This document shows, one piece after another, positions 13,455 through 26,574 of a stretch of DNA of 64,000 nucleotides. The position numbers and the translations under genes were made by a program. Below the pieces are notes generated by a model. The model had not been told where the DNA came from. It did no database searches and saw nothing but the letters and a program-made list of their open reading frames with translations. The stretch is from NCBI GenBank assembly GCA_028095005.1, contig CM051461.1, forward strand, positions 61,113,840-61,177,839, read 5' to 3'. The stretch's first letter is position 1, and every line of letters starts with the position of its first letter. This DNA comes from Rhynchospora pubera. Lineage: Eukaryota > Streptophyta > Magnoliopsida > Poales > Cyperaceae.

Positions 13455-13475
13455 AGCCCCTAACTATAAGTAGTA
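13455..13475 (+). promoter_or_regulatory. Possible TATA-like element of the NB-LRR gene
   Basis: CTATAAGTAG lies about 110 bp upstream of the ATG at 13573 in otherwise mixed sequence. The spacing fits a TATA box with a short 5' UTR. No other promoter element was recognised. Confidence 0.3.
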
Positions 13476-13572
13476 CTCTGAGCAAAAACCCATTGCCTCA
13501 ATTCCATATTTCCATTCCACCTATAATAATTTACAAATTCCCCTTAATTCCTCTTATTCGCTGTGGTGAGAA

Positions 13573-16500
13573 ATGGCGATGATTCTCGATGCTTTTTTGG
13601 GAAACTTCAAAGAGATGCTAACAAAGATGGCTGAGGAGGAGGTTGGAATGCTGCTCGGTGTTCCTGGGGAGATTGAAAAACTCGGGAGGACAGTGGGTGA
13701 CATTCAATGCCTCCTCTCTGATGCTGAGACGAAGCAGACCAAGAGCAAATCTATAGAGAAATGGCTCCTGGAGCTCAAGGATGTCATGTACGATGCCGAT
13801 GACATCATGGATCTCTGCCAGATCAAGGCCGAGGAACGCCGTGAGCGCCATGGCAGTTCCTCCTCAAAATTCGGTTGCGGCATCAGCATGCTCTCTTGTC
13901 TCCGAAATCCTGTATTCGCTCACAAGATCGGTATACAAATTAAGGAGCTTAATTCGAGACTAGACGAAATTTACAAGAAGAAGTCAAATTTGGGTTTGAT
14001 TGAGTTGGAAGGTGTTGTTGCGCCATCTAATGTTCGTCCCATGAGATCCGTTCCATCAGCTGCGCTTGCTGATATAGTCGGAGATAAAATTGAAGAAGAC
14101 ACAGCAATGCTGGTGAAGTTGCTTACTACAGATGTTGAGGAGAGCGTGAACGAAAATGTTAGTGCTGTTGCTATTGTGGGAATGCCCGGTATAGGAAAGA
14201 CCACTCTCGCCAAAAAAGTCTTTCATGATCCAGAAATTCAGGAGGATTTCCCACTGAGAATTTTGGTTTGCGTCTCCAAAGATCTTAAAGAGGTTCAGTT
14301 GCTCAAGTGTATTATCCGAGAGGCTGGAGGCGACCATGGTGCTGCTGAGGAGAGATCCGAGCTAGTGTCATTGCTGGAGACGTCTATCCAAGGCAAGAAA
14401 TTCTTTCTTGTTTTGGATGACGTGTGGCCGGAGAGTCAAGAGGTTTGGAATGGACTACTGCGTGAGGCCATGATTAGTGGAGCTCGTGGCAGTAGATTAC
14501 TCGTCACTACTCGGAGTGAGAGTGTTGCTCGTTTCTTTGAAGCAACAATGACACATCACGTCCAGAAGTTATCAGACCATGATTCTTGGTCCTTACTTGC
14601 CAAACAGGTACGCACATATATACAAAACTATTAAATTCATACAATATAATATGAGTAGAAATTTGTTAATAAAATGTGATGTATAGTCCAACCTGTATCT
14701 TGTTATTATAGCTAGGTTAATGATTGTGATGCTTACTGTTTTTGGATTTAGACCGAATTCATAGAAAGGAATTATATGTATGACTGTGATTTTTTTTAAT
14801 AATAAATACAGTTGAGTCGAAATTTAATAATTGATATGGGATCGCATCGACAGTATGGTGCGATTGCTGAAGATCCCAACGGTGCCAATCCCAATGGTTT
14901 GGTGTGCCGTATGCACCTATTAAAATTACGATTTAATGTTATTTATTATTGAAATTTAATTAGCAACTGTTATACTAAACATATCACAGAACATATGAAA
15001 AATATTTTCAATGGTAATTGATGTTTCGTTGTTTTATTGTTAGCACAGTGTTATTAATAATCTTTACATTGAAAAATTATAACATAATATAATTTTAACA
15101 GCATAAAAATGCACTATTTTTATCGGTCACTGTATCATGCTATATAAACGCTAAACACAGTTCACGTTGTGGGGATAAATTTTCCTATATAGTATGTCTA
15201 ATTACAAAGGATGACAGACGTAGATCTGAATATTGGCTATTACTTAATATTATAATGTATAATATATTTATACATTATTTATAATTCGATGTTATAAAAT
15301 TATATTGCATAATATGTAAAAATTATACTCATGTTAACGTATAATCTATTTATTCATGTATAGATTATTAATATTAATAATTATAGTTTATATTATATAA
15401 TACATAATATGTATCAATTATTATTGTTGTTATTATTTACTAATATTTTATTATAAACTATATAATTTATATTCATTATTAATATGTATAAATTTTTTTT
15501 GAGGGTCGGGTGGCAAAATACCACACCGGCAGATTTTATTAAATAAAATAAATAGAATATTTACAAAAGAAAAGGAAATATGCATAAATTATTATTATAT
15601 TGTATAATATAGACATTTTATTATTGAATTTAATTTTATTAATAATCTATACTATTAAATAATTAATTATTATTAATATTATTATTTTAAATATATTTTC
15701 AAATATTAATTAATTATTTACTTAATTTTAAGAAAAGAGACTTTCATGTGCAATATAAAAAAATTTTAGTAGCAGTCCCCATAAATATGGCTTTTTTAAG
15801 TTCAATACTTCGTAAAAAATAAATTATAAAAATTAAATCGGATTTTAAAAGATAGAAAATTCAACTGTCTACTGTGTGCGGTTTTTGTAGCCCATATATT
15901 CTGACTTTCTGAGTATTGGAATTCCACGTGTCAGTAAGACAGTAACTCAGTGTAGACTGTGTAGTCTCTTCCATAAGCCATTTTCCTTTTTTTCTCTCTC
16001 TGGGGCGCAAACAAAAGGGGCGACGAATATTTTATAAAGGAAACTGAATCGTCAGCGAACGGAGGAATCGTGGCGATTCGATACCATGTCGTTCGATCGT
16101 ATTGTTCCGATTCAACCGATACAGTGGAATTGCGATATATCGGTACAGTTCGCATCGCTGCTGTCCTTATATATCGTAACGAACCGTATGATTCCAACAT
16201 CCATGTGCAGTGTAATATTGACTGGGTTTTGTATCATGCAGTTCAAAATAATATATAATAATAATCTTTTATGTACGTACATTATGACTATAGCTTGCGC
16301 TGTTTTTTCGTTAGTTCCCGTTTGGATCGTACGAGAATAGGAGAAATAACTTCTTTCTAGATGTAAATTTATTATAAACAATTCAAATTTTTTACAAAGT
16401 TACACACTTTCTAATACTTTCCGTCTAGAAATAGACTATTTCTCTTATTCCTAAGCTATCCAAACGGGCCATTAGATATATTAATTGTTTGAAATTTATT

Positions 16501-18883
16501 TTTCTCCAATAATTTTGTATTAGTATGAATTCTATACTTGCCAAATTTACCCATTAACCATTTATTAATTCAATACATGTACTTAATATCTTCATGCGTA
16601 ACTAATTATTATCGTATATATAAATATCGCTCTCAATTTATGAGATACATCATAAGTTTGTATTTATTAATTATAATGAAATTTTCACAGGTGGCACTCA
16701 ATGAATTTGATAGTGAGACGCTCAAAGATATAGGGCTTGAGCTAGTTAAAAAATGCTGTGGTTTGCCACTCGCTATAATAGCAATAGGTGGAGTTCTTCG
16801 TGGGAGGGGAAAAGACATACGTGAGTGGCAAATAATTTCAGAAAGCACTTTGTGGTCTTTGGTACGCGATAATGATTATTTTCCTCAAGCATTCCACTTA
16901 AGTTATGAGGATCTTCCATCACATTTAAAACAATGCTTCATCTTTTGTTCTCTTTATCCCGAAGATTTTGAGTTCCGTAAAATAGATTTAGTTTACTTGT
17001 GGCTTGCAGAAGGATTTTTGTGTGACGAGGGAGACTTGTCGTTTTATGAGAAGGGTGTAGAATATTATAAAGAGTTAGTTTGGCGGAATCTTTTGGAAGT
17101 AGTTGAAGGTCACTACGATCAATTATATTGTAAAATGCATGATCTATTGAGATCATTTGCTGGAGATAAGAGAAAGGGTGATAGTTTAATAATGGGAGAG
17201 AGAGAATTAGTCCTTAGGACTAGTGAGCCCTCTTTGAAACTACGCCGACTGTTGATTGAAAATAGTACGCTGGATTTGAGTTTAGATATTTTAAATAAAG
17301 AAAAATCTCTAAGAACATTATTGGTTTGTGCTGATTCAAGGAGTGGTGTCCTACCCAATGATATATTTTTATTATTTTCTCACCTGCGAATTTTAGATAT
17401 TTCCTACTGCAATCTCTCTCACCTCTCTGATTCTTTTGGTGGCCTTGTGCATCTAAGATATTTGAATGTATCTGGAACAAACTTAGAAACTCTTCCGAAT
17501 TCTATTGGCAATCTCAGAAAGTTACTATATCTGAATCTCGATAATTGCAAGAAGTTATCACATTTTCCTTCTAGCATTGTGAATCTAGTAGAGCTTAGAA
17601 ACCTCTCCTTTCATGGGACTAACGTTGAGATTTTTCCAGCGGGCTTGAGAAAATTAAAGAAGCTGATTCATCTTATTTATTTTCAGTCAGGCCACAACCG
17701 TTCACAGGATTATAGTAGCCTTGAAGATTTAGGAACTCTGTCGCTACTTTCAATGCTTACATTAGGAAACTTGGAAAAAGTAACTGATATCAACGTGGCT
17801 AAAGAGGCTAACCTCAAGGAAAAGGCTCACCTCAAGAGCCTCAATTTTGCTTACAACTCAAACAGGGGATGTCAAGTTTCTAAACCAATTGAAGAGAAAA
17901 AAGTAGCAGAGGATGTACTAAATGCGCTTTCTCCTCCTCCATCTTTAGAAATTCTCCAAATTATTTGCTACTTTGGTGATGAGCTTCCTAATTGGTTGCA
18001 CGTGGGAGCAAATCCGTTAAAACTAAAATTTCTTAGATATCTTAGGATAGTGCAATGTAGATGTTTTAGCCAACTCCCTCCGTTGGGCCTACTACCAAAC
18101 TTGGACTATCTTGAAATAAAAGGTGCCGAATCAGTTGTGAGGATTGGATGGGAATTTTTATTCGATGATAGCCAAGACCAAACGAAAACAAATGTGAGCC
18201 ACTCACCGATCCTTCCTTTTTCCCAATTAAATCGACTCTGTTTTTTTGATATGCCGTCTTGGGTAGAGTGGTTGTGGGACGAGAGACAACCGGCAATGCC
18301 CAAATTAAAAGATCTAATGATAAGAAGGTGCCCCAAGTTGAGTTCACTTCCAAAGGGCCTTTTGTGCCATGCAACTTCCTTGGAGGGCATGTCAATTGAA
18401 GGTGCTGAACAATTAAAATCTATAGAGGATCTACGATCAGTCAAAGAACTTTATGTTGAAGAAAACTTAAATTTAGAGAGAATATCAAACCTACCTAATC
18501 TCTCATTTATTAAAATCGAAAACTGCCCATATCTAAAGATACTGGAGAATCTCAAACCTCGTTATAGCATGTTATTAATAGATTACGAAATGAAAACCCT
18601 CCCAGAATACTTAAGAAAAGCAGAGGCAGAGAAGCTAACAGTCCAGTGTTCGGAGGAGCTCCTTGTAATGATTACAAGCCTCAGAGTAGGCAGTTCTGAG
18701 TGGCAAAAATTCGAACACATTCCCGTGGTGAAGTTCTATAGTCCTAACAAATCCCTATATGCCACATATCAAAAGACAACTTCCCGTCTTACCACAAATG
18801 TTGACAGCTCAGCTCTAAGGTATGTACATCCTCATTGTTTTCATCAAACACATTTGGTTGCTACGAGCAAATTAATAGACTGA
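13573..18883 (+). CDS. CC-NB-ARC-LRR disease-resistance-type protein (RGA-like)
   Basis: An intracellular immune receptor of the CNL class, which senses pathogen effectors and switches on ATP binding. Exon 1 is 13573-14607 and exon 2 starts at 16691; the junction CAG/GTACGC ... TTTTCACAG/GTG keeps phase 0. The predicted length is 1075 aa, normal for the family. Visible features: Rx-type coiled coil (about 1-150, with YDADDIMD near 75), P-loop GMPGIGKTT (203-211), kinase-2 FFLVLDDVW (277-285), RNBS-B GSRLLVTTR (306-314), GLPLA (369-373), a CFIFCSLYPEDF block, MHD (494-496), then leucine-rich repeats from about 552 to 1000. No stop or frameshift was seen. The ATG chosen gives the usual MA.. start. 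A possible last intron (AG/GTATGT at 18820 to CAG at 19091) would end the protein after residue 1055 with an immediate TGA. The effector recognised cannot be inferred. Confidence 0.93.
14608..16690 (+). other. Large intron of the NB-LRR gene
   Basis: A 2083-bp AT-rich intron between the RNBS-B and GLPLA motifs, with GTACGC donor and TTTTCACAG acceptor. It holds one MITE (16314-16471). The block 15840-16250 is less AT-rich and has short open frames on both strands, but nothing recognisable as a gene. Confidence 0.85.
16314..16471. mobile_element. Tourist-like MITE, copy 1
   Basis: 158 bp ending in inverted CCCGTTTGGAT / ATCCAAACGGG and flanked by TTA on both sides (16311-16313 and 16472-16474). 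It shares its ends and the central ACAAAGTTACACA block with copies at 56488-56644 and 62218-62374. A 3-bp TTA/TAA duplication is typical of PIF/Harbinger (Tourist) MITEs. This copy is the most diverged of the three. Confidence 0.8.
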
Positions 18884-19884
18884 AATTAATTTTGAGATAA
18901 TTCTACCATTATCAAACCGTGGAATCAACTCAGATTTTATAAATAAAGGCGTTCTATTCTTGTTCTTCTGCTTTATGGGTGTAATTGATGCAATTGATTT
19001 TTTATTTTTATTTATTAATTGACCGTTATTATTATCAATATAAGAAGATTTTTTTTTTGTTTCATTTAGTTTTGATGCTTGGTTTTTTCAGGTGAGAAGA
19101 CTGGTACATATTCGCATCGGCCGAAGACACCCAGGGAAAATGGTCTCAGGTTGATCCGCCAATAAAACGGTACTACTATATCTACATTTTGTTCAAAATA
19201 TTTAAATAAATGTCAATTTTGATTGCATGACTGATTACGTTTATTTTCATGAAATTCTTAAGACATTATATTTGTTTGATTTTGAGAATCTCTAATATTC
19301 GGCTCTAAAAAATGCCTTAACGTTACTTGATAAAATGAACCCGCAAGTGTCGATTTGACTTTTAGAAAACAGTAAACTTTTTATCCGAGGATTTGTTTTA
19401 CGTGGTTATTAAATAATCAGCTACGAAGATTCGCGTAATAAAATCGTTTATGGCCAGAAAAGTTTGCTAACAACTTCTGACATATTTAATTTCAAAACTT
19501 AAAGATTAATAAGTGTTTTGATATTTTTCAAATTAGTTGCATATTTTTCAAAAGTAAGAATTGACTTCTTTTTTTTTGTTTTTCGTTTTGCAACAAAAAT
19601 GTTTTGATAATATTACACATTATTAACGCATTGTGCCTTATGTTCACATTATGATTTAATCTATTCATGCTGAAGCAATTTCAGGAATTGAAATAACCAA
19701 TTTTATTTTGAGGAGCGTTCCGCTGCTCCAATTTTTCGCTGCTATCAAATGTCACAAAATTTGAACCGTCAGATCAAAATTTGATAAACGGTCTGGATCC
19801 CATCTCCTTAAAACATTCAATCCACCCAGAAAAGCAAAGAAGGAAAGAGAAAATCAAAGCCTTTTAGTCTCCGACTACCCCTCA

Positions 19885-20090
19885 TCATGTCGGACTCCTC
19901 CGCTGATAGCTCGACCTCTACTCGACGTGCTCCTTGCTCTCTTGTTCCTTTCACTCGAGTTACCCGTGCTTTTGCCTCTATCGCCATGACCCCAATGACA
20001 CTCGCTCGAAACCCTAGGTTATCTTGCCGTGTGATCTTCGAGATGCTATCAAAATTATTTGTCTGAGGCGAGGTATCTCTAAGCTATCTT
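19885..20090 (+). repeat. Left arm of a diverged inverted repeat (right arm 21990-22205)
   Basis: The best block, GCTATCAAAATTATTTGTC at 20053-20071, recurs in reverse complement near 22035-22055, followed in both by a GAGGTA-CTCT segment. The upstream CT-rich, coding-like stretch is also similar in order between the arms. It may be two facing copies of the 5' end of one gene, or the arms of a large TIR element. I cannot decide from the sequence. Confidence 0.45.
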
Positions 20091-20899
20091 CCTGACAATC
20101 TACTTTTTACCTTTGCAAACTTCATTGTGGTATTTATTAATTAAATTTGCTTAATATGAGTTATAATCAGGCTGGACTTTATTCATGAACTAATTGAGCT
20201 GGTACATGCGAATGTTAAGTGAGCTAGTAGATATGGTATTTGATCAAGTCTAAGATTCAGTGTAATTTTGTTGGATTTAGCATAAAAAATTTCAGATCTT
20301 TGGGTCTTCTCTATTGAATTCGTGAGGTACTATACTCCTTTTTTTTTTTTTTTTGCTCGGTTAAAATTTATGTAGCACTGTGGTTGAGAACTGAGTTTTA
20401 GAAGTAGATATTTGTGCTTAGTGAATGATTGTATAGTGAAAATTGATTTTTCTAGCATGTCTCTGAAATTGTTCTACTTTTAGTGTATTTATCATATCCT
20501 TTAGTAAATTTATATTAGATGATTTTATTTTTGACAGGGTTGTGGAAGGAGGCAAACATGGTTTATATGCAAAATTGGTTAACCTCGGACTGACAGATTT
20601 CACAATCCAAATGCAAGTGCCTTTAAATTACATTGATGTATATGGAGCAGTTTTGATAGGAATTAGAGCTTTCATTCTTATTTCAGCGTATGTGTGAATA
20701 CAATAAAAGTAGAATTGACGTAGTATAGTTTGATGCCAATGTCCTTCTCCTGCAAACAGTTTGTTCAAAAGAGTTCTGATATTTCCCTTTTCTGTAAAAT
20801 AAGTTGTTTTGTCTTATGTGATTGTATAAAGAACATAGAGATAGCAAGGGGTACTTGTGGTGTACCACTGGTACAATATCAGATTTGTATTAGCTAGAT

Positions 20900-21327
20900 A
20901 CTTGAAGAGATACTCTATATGACTTTATATTTCTGTTGATGTGAGGAACTTGGCCTGCTAAGTACAATGTACCAGCTCATTTGGAAGATGGAGGAAGAGT
21001 GGGGATGGACAATGAAGTTCGAAGACAAATCATGATTTATGTGGAATGAAATCTTTGTAATCATTTCAGTTTCATTAGTTGTAAGGGCATATATTAGTTT
21101 AGACTGCTTTCAGTGTAATAATTGGTTACTTTGGTGGATTAAAGGGTTAGACATTTGGAGATAGTATTGGGAGCACTAGTACTAAAGGGATGGGGGTACC
21201 AGCGCCGTTATGATGTGTTTTTTTTTTTTTTTGTTGAATTTGGTTGTACCAATTGACTGTTATATTCGCTTGCTTTTCAGTAATGAAATGAGGTGAAATC
21301 AGCCCACTTATTTCAAAAAAAAAAAAA
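20900..21327 (+). mobile_element. Retroposon-like 3' end with poly-A tail
   Basis: A transcript-like 3' region ends CACTTATTTC followed by 13 A residues (to 21327). This resembles the 3' end of a 5'-truncated LINE or a processed transcript. No reverse-transcriptase coding sequence is present, and no flanking duplication could be identified. Confidence 0.3.
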
Positions 21328-24189
21328 TTTGTTGATGTTTCTTTATTATTTAGGCATGTTTATTATCTGAGCTATATTGTTTGTCAATTCACAACAAAAA
21401 ATTTAGCATTCAGCTTACAATCAAGTTGTAAATATCTTAACAAAAGTAGATATCTCAACTTGAATACAAGCTGAATTTAAGTTTAATTAATTATATTATA
21501 AATTTGGATCACTTGATGTGAAGTTATAATACTTTTGTTATACTTTGTACGCTTAATCAGAATTTTTTTAGTATGTACCAATAGACTATATCAGTACCAG
21601 TCTAAATTTCTAATTTTGTGTACAAATTACCATTGCATTTAAGGAATCATAAACAGAGATAGCACTAAGAAATGAAGTACAAATACAAACTTGAGGTGAA
21701 TTCGAATCCTTGGCAGAAGCAATTTGGCCATACCATAGCTACTTAAATTGTCAATGTTGAGGCAAAGCATGATATGACTCTCCTATAACGAATTAACGAT
21801 AGCCCAAGATACAGTTAAACAAGAAAATAAGAAAACTTTGAATCGAATGTGACAGATTATGGCTCCACTGTAAATTGTCAAGCAAATTCTTTTATTCATG
21901 AACTCTTCACTTTTAAGCAAATTCAATTGAAGCTCAGCATGTTTATAACCCCCATGTCAAGCAAATTTAATTTGATGCCTATTGTTGGACCCCCTGCCAA
22001 GCGCAGGTAAGAGGTACCTCGACTCGACAAATAATTTTGATAGCAATTGGACGACCACAACGAGGTAGGTTTTCGAAACAAGAGCGAATCAGGTCGGAAA
22101 GGTGGAGGTGGGAGCAGGAGTAGCTTGTGTGATGGGAAGGAAGATAGCGAGAGGGGAGAGTCACGAGGATCGAGCTGGCGGCGGAGAAGAACTACGTGAG
22201 AAGGGGGCTGTTGAAGGTTTTGCCGAAATTATTTTAATTAAGAATTTGTACCCTAAAAATTTTAATAGAAAAAAATAATTAATTTTTTTTAATAAGAAGA
22301 AAGTTCGTATCCGTTTTATAAAAGCGTACAGTATCTCTCCTTTTTATCTTCCAACGCGTTTTGTAAATGGATAGGAAGGAAATAACTCCAGCACTTCAAT
22401 CACGTCTTTTGAGGCTGGTCATACCTTCTTACCCGTTTATGAAATGCGTTGGAAGCCTTCCAACGCGTTTTATAAACAGGTAAAAAGAGTTTCAGGACGG
22501 AGTTATTACCGTTTCTTATTTCATTTTCGGAAAAAAATACAAGCATGCTCTGATAAATACTGCAAAAGTTTTGACAAGATTTGATTTTGCATTGTCATCT
22601 TCAACCTCTGAAATTATTTATAAAACCATCCAATCATAAATTAGAATACACAACACCCACTACATCTTTCTTCTTAAAAAGTTCACTACAATGGAGAAAG
22701 GAAATAGCTCTAACTCCAACAATGATGATTGATCGATCGGAAAACCAAGTCTCAAAATAAAAATCTCGTGTCTACCGATCTAATCGTTTGTAGAACAGCT
22801 TGAGGGTCGAATCCACAGGGACGGTGTTGGAATACCGGTCTTTTACTTTACTAAACTAGCTAGACGGTTCAACTCTTATGTGAATTAAGGGTTGCAGGTG
22901 GGTTTAAATCCTAAGTCTAGTTTCAAGGTCAAAACAAGAATTAATGAGAGAGATTCAACAAGTCACGTAATTCTAGGGTTTCTGGTTCCTAACACTTCTT
23001 CTTAGTCCTAGTTCCAGCGGCCCGCTGTTTCTCGTAGCGGCCCGCTAAAAGAACTTAGGTCGCTAATCTATTAGACTGGTCGCTGGCTACTTGACGGGCA
23101 TAGACAATCTCGCTGATTCACTCAGCGGTCCGCTAGGATTAACGATGTGAATGCAAATTGACTTAATTTAGTTGACAATTGTGCAGGAATAATGGCTTAA
23201 TTAAGGTCCTTGATCAAACTCTCGTTTAGGTCTGGTTATCAATTAATTAACCCAATTTTCCTCGTATAGAATCTAGATTTCAACTAGCGTTTCTTGGTCT
23301 AGTTTCTACAAGTTTATACCTTTCTAATCCTATGAAATCCTTGAGTTTTCACTCTTGGAAAGGACTTAACTCTCGTTAATTAGTCCCAGTTTAACCTTTC
23401 AGTTTACAACCTTCATGTTAATCATAATCATGCCTAATAATCTAAGTTTGTTTGGACTTAACCACCTAACAATTAAGCGTGCTCTATTTAATGGGTGTAA
23501 ACAAATCTACTTATACAATCATGGCATAATCAATTCAAGTAATTCAAACAAGGTATAAAACACAAAGATATCAAATAAACTAAATAAACATGCAATTAAC
23601 AACTAAGAATTCGAGTTTACAACCATAGCCTTAGAACAAACAATCAACAACTAAGAGACATTATACAAACACAAGAGAAAATGAGAATAAGGAAAGATTA
23701 CAACTAATTACTTGTTGCGGCTTTTTCGTCATTATTCTCCTCGAAGGAATTTTTCGAAGAAAAATGGGAACATAGCCTTAGATTTACCTCCCTTAAGGTC
23801 CGATCTCTATAGAGGATATCTTTTGAAACAAGAGAATCCTAACAAGAGTCGCTTCTTAAAGTAGTTTCTTAATTTAGCGGGTTCTTTCTTTCCAATAGGC
23901 GCAAGCCCCTATTGTTAATTATCCCGTAGTTGCCTACGAGAACCTCTGATTAAGGGGCGTAAATGGTATTGATGTAATGGGCTAAGAAAAGGAATTTATG
24001 GAGTGTTTTTATTTGTCTTAAGGAGGACTTAATTGATGGTACCAAATCTAATTGACGCGACCCAATTAAGTATCGACAAAGGACTTTTGAACTTAGACTT
24101 ACACTAAAAAGGAGATGAAAAGGAACCTGATTTTTGTTTAGAAGTGATTTTCGTTTGAAAGAAGAAGTTTTCACTTAGAGTCATTTTCA

Positions 24190-24500
24190 AGGAGTTTTAC
24201 AACCTTCGGAGCATTTGGCGGCACTTGTGAAAGTTGGTTCTTTTACAACCCTCAGGACATTTGGCGTCACTTGTGAGAGTTGGTTTTCGGGCCATTTGGC
24301 GGCTCTTGTGAGAACGAAAGGAAATTTTACAACTTTCGGGACATTTGGCGTCACTTGTGAAAGTTGGTTCTTTTACAACCCTCGGGACATTTGGCGTCAC
24401 TTGTGAGAGTTGGTTCTTTAACGACCCTAGGGACCATCTTGATCGGTCTTCTTAATAAGAGTCGGTTCTCGGGACCATCTTAGTCGGTCTTCTTGTGAGA
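24190..24500. repeat. Minisatellite in LTR copy X
   Basis: Imperfect tandem units of roughly 50-60 bp built from TTTACAACCYTCGG, GGACATTTGGCG, TCACTTGTGA and GAGAGTTGGTTC. They pass into a second unit type, GGGACCATCTT.ATCGGTC / TTCTTAATAAGAGTCGG. The short ORFs here on both strands are products of the repeat. Confidence 0.8.
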
Positions 24501-26574
24501 ACAAAAATGAAATTCTTTGGATGAGGGGGGCCGTAAGAATTCAATTTCTAAGTCGTCTAAGGTTGATCTCAACCCTAGGGAGGGATTTTTCCTCAAATGA
24601 AGAAGTTTCGGCTTTGACCTTTGGGTTTCGTATTTTGACTTTTAATTTTCTGAGGTTTCACTTTGGATATTTGATAATTTTTATTCACTTTGACCTTTTG
24701 CACTTTTGACTTTTAGAAACTTCTTTTTAGATTTTTAGACTAATTTGGAAAGTATTTTGATATTTGAAAATATCTTTCTTGAAGTTACTTGGGTATCGAA
24801 AGTATTTATCTTTTGATTTCATTTAAAAGACGCTTAATGGGTTGGTTTATTTTGACTTTTGTTATTTGTGAAAATATATTCATATTTGAAAATATTTGAT
24901 TTCGAAGATATCATATTTAGAATTTGTATTTCAAAGGTATTTAGTTTTAGTTTTAAAATTTATAAATGGGTTTATTAATTTTCTAATATTTATAAAATTC
25001 ATTTTTAAAGTGAAAATAAATACAAAAGGGCGCTACTTTGATATGTTTTCATATCAAAGCATCAGTGAATTTAGTTTACTTTAATTTTTAGAATTTTACG
25101 GATATTTTATTTGTATTTTTCTGAGTTTTCTACTATTTTTGAAAGTGATTTCTAATATTTATGCTGACGTGGCGTTCTCTGGCTGATCCATGTCATCTGA
25201 CTAAGCTGAGGTGGCAAGGAAAATTAAATTCCTTGGAGTGGGCCGTTTTCTAATTCCTCCTTTCTGGACTTTGATGACTATTGGGCCTACACGTCTTTGT
25301 TTTACTCTATTTTGAATCCCCCCTGCTGACAGAAGTTGGGTTCACGGGTTTCATTATTGTTTCGCCACAAACGATCGAGGAGTCTACGGCGCTGAAGTTC
25401 AAACGAAGGAGACGGGTTCTATTTTCTTCTCTATTGGGTTCAGCTGGCAACGGGTTTGGATCCTCTTGCGATTCCGGATGCTGTAGCTATTGAAGAAAGG
25501 CTCGTCAGCATCGTGAGCGAAGGAGAATGTAATGATGTTCTCGGTTTTTGTCGCGTCGCCTCCGTTTGGTGGAAGTACCAGGAACTGATATGGTGGTACA
25601 GGAAATAGGAGGGAATATGATACCAATAGGTATAGACGTATCCTATCGGTACTAGAGAAGGTGCTCATAACATTAGGGTAATGGAGGAAACGCACTAACA
25701 GATTCAATTCATCAGTTCATATTTAATTTGCAGATTATCACAATTAACTTTAGCAGCGAAAATTGGGATACTGATATTACCAATTGAACATAATTTATTA
25801 TGTCATACCATGAAATTGCCTTTGTACGCTAGACACTCAGTTATTATAGAAACAAAAGCAATCAACTATCTTAGCAAAACTGGCAAACTATATGGCTTGC
25901 GTGCATATTAATATTAGGTGTGTAAGGCTTCTAACAAACTTTATCTAACACCATACTGTTTGACCTTTACTCGTTTACAATCATTGCCAAAGCAAGCAAA
26001 TTAAGTAGCAAAACTGTATATGATGATCGAATTAAGTATATATCATTATTTCAACATGATTATGTAGATGCAAAGCCATAAACATCAAACTTAACTGCTA
26101 TCAGAAACTCAGGTTACCACAAGTCATAGGAATTATCTCTTATTCAAGACCTTGAAGCTTACTAAATTCTGGATACAAACCTGACGAGCATAAGTATTTT
26201 TGCACAGAAGTCCCTCTACTTTACTTATTTATACCAGATACGATCTAGTAACTTATTTCAACATTTCAGGTTCAGACTTGTCTAGGCATAACATAGAAAT
26301 GGAAATTGTAGACAAATTTGCACAAGAGGACCTGAGGTTTCATCAAATTTGTTCTATTGCACTTGTGTTCATTTAACTCAGACTTGAATAATCCTAGAAA
26401 TGTACAATTCAAGGGATTGAGCTTTTCAACAGGCTCTAATAAAACATAGGACTTAAGGATTCAAAATTCTGGAGCAATTTTGGCAGCATCTCCCCTAGAC
26501 CCCCTCTAGTTTTGAAGATTTAAACAGCTCAATTGAGGTGGTTACTCGATTGAACATGCTTAAACCCGGTTCAC

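Larger units (their letters stand above)
18884..22690. other. Intergenic region, no gene recognised
   Basis: Contains a possible 3' exon of the NB-LRR gene from 19092, AT-rich spacer, one diverged inverted repeat (about 19885-20090 with 21990-22205) and a retroposon-like poly-A end near 21327. At 22355-22480 the motif CCAACGCGTTTT and its reverse complement recur three times within 130 bp. No ORF above 62 codons was seen on either strand. Confidence 0.5.

Noticed and set aside
13618..14337. Several antisense and shifted ORFs over NB-LRR exon 1, and similar ones over exon 2
   Set aside because: They are shadows of the strongly supported NB-LRR frame.
15931..16381. Cluster of overlapping 60-90-codon ORFs on both strands in the NB-LRR intron
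   Set aside because: No homology recognised, mutually overlapping, and partly inside the MITE.
24197..24406. ORFs on both strands with a repeating Cys/Pro pattern
   Set aside because: They are translations of the minisatellite in the Ogre-like LTR.
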